Below, in pieces: positions 55,574-64,000 of a stretch of 64,000 nt of DNA (the stretch's first letter is position 1; each line of letters opens with the position of its first letter). The position numbers and the translations under genes are program-made. The notes below the pieces were generated by a model. It was not told the DNA's origin, did not search any database, and saw nothing but the letters and a program-made list of their open reading frames with translations. This stretch comes from Maea johnstoni. Lineage: Eukaryota; Annelida; Polychaeta; Spionida; Magelonidae. The stretch covers positions 4,468,625 to 4,532,624 of the forward strand of contig OZ012693.1 in the NCBI GenBank assembly GCA_963942565.1. The letters are read 5' to 3'.

Positions 55574-57187
55574 TGCCACCAGACCCCCCTATCATGGATG
55601 GCATGCAATTTACAAACTGTCGCCGTTGCGGTGCTGGCACCGGAATTAATCTGCTTCTACTTTCTAAAATCCAGGACAAAAATTTGCCCTTCCTAAAAAT
55701 CTTAAGGTAGACCTCTCATACATAAGTTTCATATTACTTTATACACAAACTTGCTCAACAAATGCCCCTCAGAAGAGAACACCTACAATATCAATATCCA
55801 GATCCCCGAACCCATCGCCCCCCCCCCCCCCCCGGACCCAACCTGGCCCCCCCCATGATAAATTCCTGGATCCGCCCCTTGCGGTTACAATTCTCTTCCA
55901 TCCATTCATACGCTGTCAAATCCCAACTCTAAAATGTAAATCATTTCTTAAATACTGTGTGGCTGGCTCTCCTTTCCCTCTAGCAATTCATTACTGTACC
56001 GACTAACCAACCTATCTCTTAAAGCAGGGTCTCTTTAATGATGATGAAAACACTAACAGCTCTGTGGGAAATGCCCTTCCTATGAAGGTATAACATGGTC
56101 TACTCGCTAATAGATCCTGCTGCTTTACAACTGAACTTTAACATATATGCCGCTTTATTTTTTATGCTTGTAGAAAATAAGGGTTGATTCAATATGGGTT
56201 TACCCTGTTTTAAAATCTAGAATGAACAATATGATTTTGTATTGAGATTTTAAAGATTGTACATGTAATTTGTAATTTCTTCAGGTATTTTATCAATAAA
56301 CTATGCAACAATATATGTCTTTATCTATTTCTTTTCAACAAAGTATGGTTAATATAAGCATAAGAAAAAAATGTGATATTATTTTGACTCATCTGCCCTT
56401 CTCACTTACCAAATCACATACCTTTACCAGAAATAATTCCCCTTCAGTTACAGATAGAACATAAGATGACTTCCCGTGCATAAGTAATGTATTTCTTTTA
56501 AATTCGCATAATGTAGAGTGCTAGAATGAATTCTATGGGTCTAAGTTTGTGGAAGCTCACATTTTGCTCAATCATTTATTTAATCGGAACAATCATTTCA
56601 TTTAATCTAAAAGGGAAACGTTCTTGGTCCATCTCTCTGTTGCGAGTCGACCATAGCTTTTGAAAGTTTTGTATATCGAGAAAACAAACACTTAGAAACT
56701 TGGTAGATTTTCCTGAAACTTTGCATGAGTAAAGAACATAGCACTGTGATCTTCAAAACAACTTTGATTCATGGGGTCATCAACTTTTAACAGATCTTTC
56801 AAAATGTAATGCAATTATGTCACAAACACCTCCAATGGTCTCCACTGAATCGCCAACTGTTGTGACTGAGTTGCCAAAGGTCGCAACTACATTGTTGCCA
56901 GGTTGCGAACGTAAATCATTGACGAACTGGTGGCGATGTATTGGCGACCTCTTGCAACAGTTGACGAGTCACCCGCAACTCATTTGCACCTCGACGCTGC
57001 AACGTTTGGCCATTTTTTAAAAACAGTTTGAAAACGTCGCCAAGCGTCTCCGTGGTTTGGCAACCATTGACGATGGCTACGTACTAGCGATCATTGGCGA
57101 TGGAGGGCGATGTGGTGGCAATTCCTCCGCAACCATCAGTCGCCACAATGTTGCCAGCACAAGTTCGGCTAGTGTGAATGGGGCTTA
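54337..57187. mobile_element. Possible DNA transposon with inverted ends (family D)
   Basis: 54346-54378 (GCTGAACTTGTGCTGGCAAC) and 57150-57178 are inverted repeats. Sequence inside both ends is rich in GTTGC/GCGAC words (54430-54545 and 56860-57160). They may be the two ends of one element of about 2.8 kb interrupted by the hAT-like insertion, or two separate fragments. No transposase frame is seen. Confidence 0.4.
54939..55881. mobile_element. hAT-like non-autonomous element
   Basis: The ends GGCGGATCCAGG and CCTGGATCCGCC are inverted. An 8-bp flank AGGTTACA / CGGTTACA (54931-54938 and 55882-55889) differs at one base. The interior holds long G or C runs and two tandem units of about 175 bp (55246-55420 and 55420-55580) containing TCACTTGAAAGTGTCCAAAA. 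Confidence 0.6.
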
Positions 57188-59514
57188 TTAGTATGTCAGG
57201 TATTGCTTAAAGAAATAGATACAAGTAGATACAAGACACATCCTATTACTATCATACCAAATAGTGTTAAAACTACAAAGGGAAGAAAACACATGAGACC
57301 TGTTTATCAAGAAGTGGGTAAAGATTATATTGTAATTTCTACTTCTTTCAGAGATTCAAAACGATATAGTACAGACGTAATAGTTCAGAATTATTTTGCT
57401 TAAAAACAGGTATAGTAACAATTGACAAATATCTGTTTTCTAATGAGACAGGCAGAGTCGATATAACGTGCGCATCTATATTGCTCAAATGTTGCGTAAT
57501 TATGGAGACAAACCGAGACCAGGCTTACAAATTTGATAGTTCATATACTAAGATAGCAGATGTTGAAAAGATATTTGGCTCCTTGGACAAAAATTAAATA
57601 GTACAATTATCACTAAGAAGCGTCAAAGAAGTAATCTATCAGAAAAGTAAATAAATATAGATTAGTACTAGTAATCAATTGCTCCTTAGTGGCATGAAAA
57701 GAGTTTTATATACGAATGTGCAAACTGATAGATATGATGCACTTATTGATAACGAATACTAGTATTGAGTATTAATTTAATCGTATGAAGCACCTAGTTA
57801 TTGTGGAATCAAAAGAGGCGCAATGATAGTATAATCATATTCCGAACCCTCAAGTAAATAGCATACAATGGGACATTTACCATGTATGTTGTAATGTATG
57901 CGGATCGATCCTTCTTCTTGTATATTCTTAATCACATCTGTTATCACAATGAAGTTGTATGTAAACTGTAATTGAACACACATGAAGTTGTTGATAGGAA
58001 ATGAAAAGAAGATTGGATAAACTTTTTACTGAAGTATTACAAACGTCACAGACATGTTTTATTACACAAACTTCTATCACATTCATATAGGAAAAACAAT
58101 ATATATATGACGTAAACATAAGTGTGTACGTTAAACGTATTTTAAAAAGAATCGCGCAAGTTTAAGGATAAGTGGTCAACTTTGGCATTAACACTGTGCC
58201 GTCAAGATGTAAGCTGTAGAATGGATAATTTTTTTCGTGAGTTTTATCTTTCCCGAATGCTTTCAAACGGGAATAAACAACACAGGAGAAAAACAATACA
58301 GTACATGTCAGGACTTGATAAACGCAGAGAAATCCTTGTACTTACCCATTAATATTTAATCTTTGGTATACTTAAATTGAAAATCTACATAGAACGGGAA
58401 ACTTAGAAAGGGGGGGAAAACATGTCCTCTCTTCGAAAATATTAGAAACAGAAACACCCAAAAATGAAAAATTGGGAGAAAATTGTTACACGGGAAAATT
58501 AGCCATTCTACAGTATTTGGGAAATTGTGCAAACCACATGAATACAATTACACCTTTTAAGACTTTAATCCCAATTGTCATGATTTGCGAAGATGGTCAA
58601 ATCGTTCTCCATCACCAGATTACATGAATAAGTGTGACGTTACAAGACTATCGGAGGCAATTTAAATCTCCATTTTGTCGATAGATGGCGCCTCTTTATA
58701 CTGAAAAATAACTTATTCTGTGTTTGTAATGAAGTGTCGTTTAGATATTTTATTACATCAACCATCCTTAATGAAATGATATCACGAAGCACCTGAGATG
58801 CTTTGAAATATTGATGACCGAAATATTTCCCTTGACAGCTTATACATATTGATTAATGACGGTCCAGGCGTACTTATTACCAGGCATTGCGAACCAAATT
58901 CTCGACGCCTATCGCGTTATATTGAAATTTGACTCGAAAATTGCGAAAGTTTGTATTAACTTCGGATTAGTTCGTTGTTTTCCCCGAGTAATCCAATTTC
59001 CCCCGATGATAAGTGGCTATTCACCATTTAGCCTAAATGCGCAAGAAAAAATGACGATAAACGAAAACTGTCAAATCTCACCTTACCTTCATGGATACAA
59101 TAGTTACTTGCTAGTATACTGTACATAATTACACAGATCTGTCTAAATACTCGAGACTGTCAATGGTATAACGGTTATTGAATAACCCTATATGACACCG
59201 AAGTACTTTTCCAAGAGACATGTAGGAGGTTAATTAAACAGTAAAAGTTTATGGCTGAATACATCTTTGAATTTAAAAAAAGCATCGTGAAAAATAGATC
59301 CGCCATGCGCTGCATTGTATTACTTATATTATATAATATCATTCTCTATCATATTGCTTTGTTTTGAACTGGCAGTAACAGTAACAGTTTGTTTTCGATT
59401 CCATACGAACATGCTCTTATACCACTACCTCTAGAGTCGTATCAACATGGTCTAACTCATAACATGGAAACAGTTTGCAATATTTTGAGGAATACAGTAA
59501 AGATATTTAATTCC
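55882..59514. other. Non-coding stretch
   Basis: Apart from the right end of family D (to 57187), I see no gene, RNA or clear repeat. Short open frames have no recognisable domains. Confidence 0.4.
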
Positions 59515-59750
59515 TGAACCAGTCGACCAGACGTCAGCCTGTGCTTGGTTGTACAAACACCCATGGATAGCATGTCAAAATATTCATCAAGCACATCAAT
59601 GACCCATCTAGCTTGCGAATCAAAGCTACGTTCAGTTGTGAGGTCATCCATGCATCCATGCTCAGAAAATTGGGTGGCAATCGGGCGTGCGGTCGTGTAC
59701 TATACTCGGGCTGCCCATGTATTTAATGCAGGAATTAAAGGTCGGCACTG
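59515..59750 (+). repeat. Interspersed repeat family C, copy 2
   Basis: Same orientation as 52375-52605; includes GCCTGTGCTTGGTTGTAC and ACACCCATGGATAGC. Confidence 0.7.
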
Positions 59751-60134
59751 TACGAAGTGAATGTTGTTGTTCCTGTTGAGCTCACACTTCCCTTTCCAAA
59801 TGTTTCCTGGTATTACTTTATATGAGTTTTGTTCAGTGTTGTCAAACCACACAAGCACCATGAATGCAAAAATGTCAAATTGACGGTGATGTAATAACAG
59901 GTTTTCATATCTGTAATCTTTATACAATAGAACCGCTATTTACTCTAACAGTATGATATTTCACAGACTTACCACTACCCGTATGATATAAGTACTGATT
60001 GATATATATTGATGTATAGAACGAATTGAAATAGGCAGGGAGGTAGTAAAATATTACATAACTCATCGGCACGTCAATGGATCACATAAATGCACCTCTA
60101 TATTTCTAGCAGAAACTGCATATTCCGTACACAC
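59751..60134. other. Non-coding stretch
   Basis: No supported feature. Confidence 0.4.
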
Positions 60135-61103
<969 letters not shown>

Positions 61104-61649
61104 ATTGTAATACTAGTATTTCGTTATCTGTAGTTTATTATCTCGAACCTTAGGTAACTGAAATTGAATTATGTTCTGTCAAAGTGTGCGCTTCAGGTGT
61201 AAATGCGTTAGCCCATTCATGACTTTATCAGCTATATAGAGCCTGACCTTTATTTCATGGTAATGAATTCGTCAAAGAATATCTTTAGGAAACCAAACGA
61301 AGGGGAAATGTAACTAAGAACACAACCTACAACTTCCCTTCAAATATTTTGTGAACTCCTGCTTTATGCCTAAGATATTCTCAAAAGTACCAATTTTCCA
61401 GACGTCAACGTTCATTGCAGAATTCAAGCCTAATTGGGTTTATGTTTTAAAAGTTCGAAAATAAGGTACACCCCCTTTTTAAAAAATTCACGTAAAAACT
61501 TGCGTGACCTGCGCGGCACATATGGCATTTGTTTTGATGGTCCTCTTCTCGAAATAATAGCACTAATTCCTTTCAGTGCTCCTGGGCTGAAGACTATAGT
61601 TCTTAGAGCCCATATAGCCTTTTTCGATAGTCACTACAGTGTTGACATT

Positions 61650-61840
61650 TAATCCCTGCACTAAATGCACAGGCAGGCCGCGCATGATACACGACTGCCA
61701 ACCTGTTTCTTGGGTGTGAATGCATGGATGACTTAACAACCGAAGTAGCTACGTTGGCCTTTGATGTACTTGGCTTATTTTATCCATGGATGTTTGTACA
61801 ACCAGGCACTGGCAGGCGTCCGGTCGACTGGTGCGAACAA
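61650..61840 (-). repeat. Interspersed repeat family C, copy 3 (reversed)
   Basis: The reverse complement reads ACCGGACGCCTGCCAGTGCC, TGGTTGTACAAACATCCATG and so on. It ends about 20 bp from the stop codon of the minus-strand gene at 61864. Confidence 0.7.
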
Positions 61841-61863
61841 TGATTAGGAGTTAGGGTCCAGTA

Positions 61864-63231
61864 TTATTGTTTGAGTATGTCTCGGCCGGGGCCCTCCATG
61901 AAGTGAGGGTCGAACAGCCACTGCCGAACTCGATGTTCGCTCGACATCTCCGAGTCGGGATCGGCGTCGACGAAGGCGGCCCGATAGGCGGCGTCGTACA
62001 TCTGCTCAAAGGTAAGAGGGGGCGGGTTGCCGTCTTTGAGGGTCTTGATGAAAATTGGGGGTATGACGGGAGGGGGGCTGAGCAACTGGGCACCCTCGTA
62101 GGGTAGTTTGAGTTCTATGGATTGGTGGCAGACGGATGGGGTGTTGGCGTTCTTGAGGTCGCAGCAGGACTGGATACCCCTGCAGCAGTAGGTAGGGTTA
62201 TGCACTGGCTGATTCGGTGTTGACCAGATTCTACGAAGTTTGCCGAGGGGCTGTCGGCTGGGACTGGTAGGTAAACTCAGCTGGTCGTTCGGAGAGGTAC
62301 ACGATGTTGGCATAACAGGTTCACTAAGGGTGCTAAGTGAAGGGTGACTTGGGGTGCTAGTGAGTTTATCGCTATCCCCAGAACCCCGACTGTTATGACG
62401 TATTCTGTACCGCCTCACGTGACGTGACGGATCGAACGTATCAAGCCAACAAAACTCTTGCCCTCCCTCCCCTTTATCATTCTTGGGCGAAATCTCAACT
62501 AGATTCCGACCCTTGTTTAAACGTCTCGGTACACGAGGGGAGCAAAACACAGATAACGAATTTTCGCTTTTTGGGTCCAATCCAGTGAGGTGGCACGCTG
62601 CAGATTTGAGCTCTCCTTCAGGCAAGGTCAAGTTGGGCAGGCTGCTATGCCGACCTCCGGCGATTCCGCCATTATTTTTCAGATCAGTCGGATATAAGCG
62701 ACGTAGCGACTTGTCAGTCGTGCTAACGTAGATTTGTGGCAGCGCCGGCAGTTTGTCCGGGCGAAGAGCGTTCGTCAGCGGTCGTTTGCAAACTTGTGAC
62801 GTACGCTGTGACGTCATACCGGAAGTGCTCGCACCGCAAGTGCATTGCACCGCCGCTGTTGATTGCTGGTCGGCTTCGCAAACCGATGCATAATCCTTTA
62901 ATGCCGCGGCGGCTTTTGCGGGCGTACTATCGACCGCCCGAGTTACACATCCTGGGTTTTGTCGTAGCTCAGAAGGATTTTCACAACACCGTTTAATCTG
63001 TTCACTTTCTGGCCTGCTTCCAGAAGTACAAAAATTGCAAACGTTCCCACTTAACTGATTGGAGCGATTCCTTTGACAATCGATGTCATGCAGGCATTCA
63101 AGGAAGTCGTTGACCATATTCTTATTCGCGTCATTCGAAGGTATTGCATGAGTTCGTAGAGAACTGTTATTTTGGTCTCCGACATTCATATTGTTGGGTA
63201 AAGTACCGTGGCGTTTAATGTTATCATCCAT
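61864..63231 (-). CDS. Unrecognised 455-aa protein, single open exon
   Basis: A long uninterrupted frame from ATG (63229-63231) to TAA, clearly richer in GC than its surroundings and without transposon motifs, so it is probably a host gene or a large exon. The product is polar, Ser/Pro-rich and mostly disordered-looking, with Cys pairs (CNFC, CTCG, YCCRGIQSCC), a basic stretch RHVRRYRIRH in the middle, and a C-terminal block YDAAYRAAFVDADPDSEMSS then RVRQWLFDPHFMEGPGRD that looks folded and may be the conserved part. No signal peptide or membrane segment. I do not recognise the family. Splice sites within or upstream cannot be excluded. Confidence 0.6.
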   Translation of the reverse strand: MDDNIKRHGTLPNNMNVGDQNNSSLRTHAIPSNDANKNMVNDFLECLHDIDCQRNRSNQLSGNVCNFCTSGSRPESEQIKRCCENPSELRQNPGCVTRAVDSTPAKAAAALKDYASVCEADQQSTAAVQCTCGASTSGMTSQRTSQVCKRPLTNALRPDKLPALPQIYVSTTDKSLRRLYPTDLKNNGGIAGGRHSSLPNLTLPEGELKSAACHLTGLDPKSENSLSVFCSPRVPRRLNKGRNLVEISPKNDKGEGGQEFCWLDTFDPSRHVRRYRIRHNSRGSGDSDKLTSTPSHPSLSTLSEPVMPTSCTSPNDQLSLPTSPSRQPLGKLRRIWSTPNQPVHNPTYCCRGIQSCCDLKNANTPSVCHQSIELKLPYEGAQLLSPPPVIPPIFIKTLKDGNPPPLTFEQMYDAAYRAAFVDADPDSEMSSEHRVRQWLFDPHFMEGPGRDILKQ

Positions 63232-63282
63232 AGTGATTTGTAATCCACTTGTAGCGTATACTAGTTTCTTGGTTGGGCTGAT

Positions 63283-63679
63283 AGAGAGAATCAGCCAGCT
63301 TACACATGTAGTATCATATGACGACTATTTGCGACGTATCCGTAAAATGCACCTCAAAACACAAGACATGTTAAAAGCGACTAGGTCTGATCCAGAGATG
63401 TATCTTCCACTTGTACATATCCGACCTGCAAATCACCCTATGTACAGCCTAGTTTTGTTCCACGATTGCGACAATATGATAATTCAATTCATCCACTCAG
63501 GCCCATGCACACATTATCTAGGTGATGTCATATCAAGTAAGATTGATAATAAAGTTGTTCCTTTTCACAAATTCAAAAAAATATTGAACTGGTCTCCGTT
63601 AGTGCGTTCTCATATACTATTCGGTTGGTTCATCCACGCTGACGAAGGTGAAAAAATCCTCTGCATGAATTGTATATGA
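63283..63679 (+). CDS. Doubtful ORF
   Basis: An open + strand frame of about 130 codons (YDDYLRRIRKMHLKTQDML ... HADEGEKILCMNCI) begins inside the 5' flank of the minus-strand gene. Amino-acid composition is plausible for protein, but there is no recognised domain and no clear start. It could be a decayed exon, a mobile-element scrap or chance. Confidence 0.2.
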
Positions 63680-64000
63680 GTGCGTTTGGTTATACATGTA
63701 TACCATCGAGTAGATCGATGCCAACGTTGTCCAAACAAAGGTGTAGTTTATAAATGCCATGTATTTGCATACCTTTGTTTACATCCTTGGTAATGAGAAG
63801 CAATGGTATTTGTCAAGCTGCAAGGCCAAGCGCACTGCATTAATACTGTTGATGAAGTCCTAGGTACATGGATATTGACAGTTCTTTTCCCACGCAGAAC
63901 ATTCGTCGATTACCCTTCAACAGGTCCAAACTTCCTTCTCTTTAGTCGAATGGAGCTGAAATTAGAATAAAAATAAGTTGATATGAATCTATTCAAAAGT
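63680..64000. other. Window end, nothing identified
   Basis: No gene, RNA or repeat recognised. Confidence 0.4.

Overview
The window is animal nuclear DNA: interrupted genes with GT-AG introns, LINE and SINE retrotransposons, many MITE-like DNA elements, and very long (TA)n, (TACA)n and (ATT)n microsatellites. L1/Tx1-type LINEs and a DEG/ENaC channel gene fit a marine invertebrate. An echinoderm or another invertebrate deuterostome is my guess, but nothing here fixes the phylum.

The main content is a head-to-tail tandem duplication. Left copy is about 3480-32245 and right copy about 34008-53945. Each carries one complete DEG/ENaC-family sodium channel gene on the + strand with 11 coding exons in identical phases: copy 1 at 4679-30992, copy 2 at 35801-53280. 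I assembled both by hand from splice sites conserved between the copies. They encode about 747 aa (copy 1, with one inserted element removed) and 815 aa (copy 2). Both have two membrane segments and the Cys-rich thumb region. Both also carry three unusual features: Gln-Gly in place of the N-terminal His-Gly gating motif, Gly-Ala-Cys in place of the Gly-X-Ser selectivity filter, and a Gly/Ser/Thr tandem-repeat insert in the extracellular domain that ends at a furin-type site (RHKR or RRKR).

The copies have since diverged. Copy 1 has a 678-bp hairpin transposon with a 9-bp target duplication inside coding exon 1, plus large intronic insertions: a nearly full L1/Tx1 LINE, a TTAA-flanked element, and a 2-kb palindromic element inside a (TA)n tract. 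Copy 2 has a seven-unit coding minisatellite in exon 1, a 56-bp 5'UTR minisatellite, and several LINE, SINE and MITE insertions. Because the copies align through introns, each serves as the empty site for insertions in the other.

Layout: 1-3415 old L1/Tx1 LINE; 3470-4678 promoter region of copy 1; 4679-30992 channel gene 1; 30993-34007 SINE, LINE fragments and spacer; 34008-35800 promoter region of copy 2; 35801-53280 channel gene 2; 53281-61640 SINE, a hAT-like element, microsatellites and otherwise featureless DNA; 61650-61840 a repeat; 61864-63231 an unrecognised 455-aa reading frame on the minus strand; 63232-64000 a doubtful ORF and unannotated sequence.
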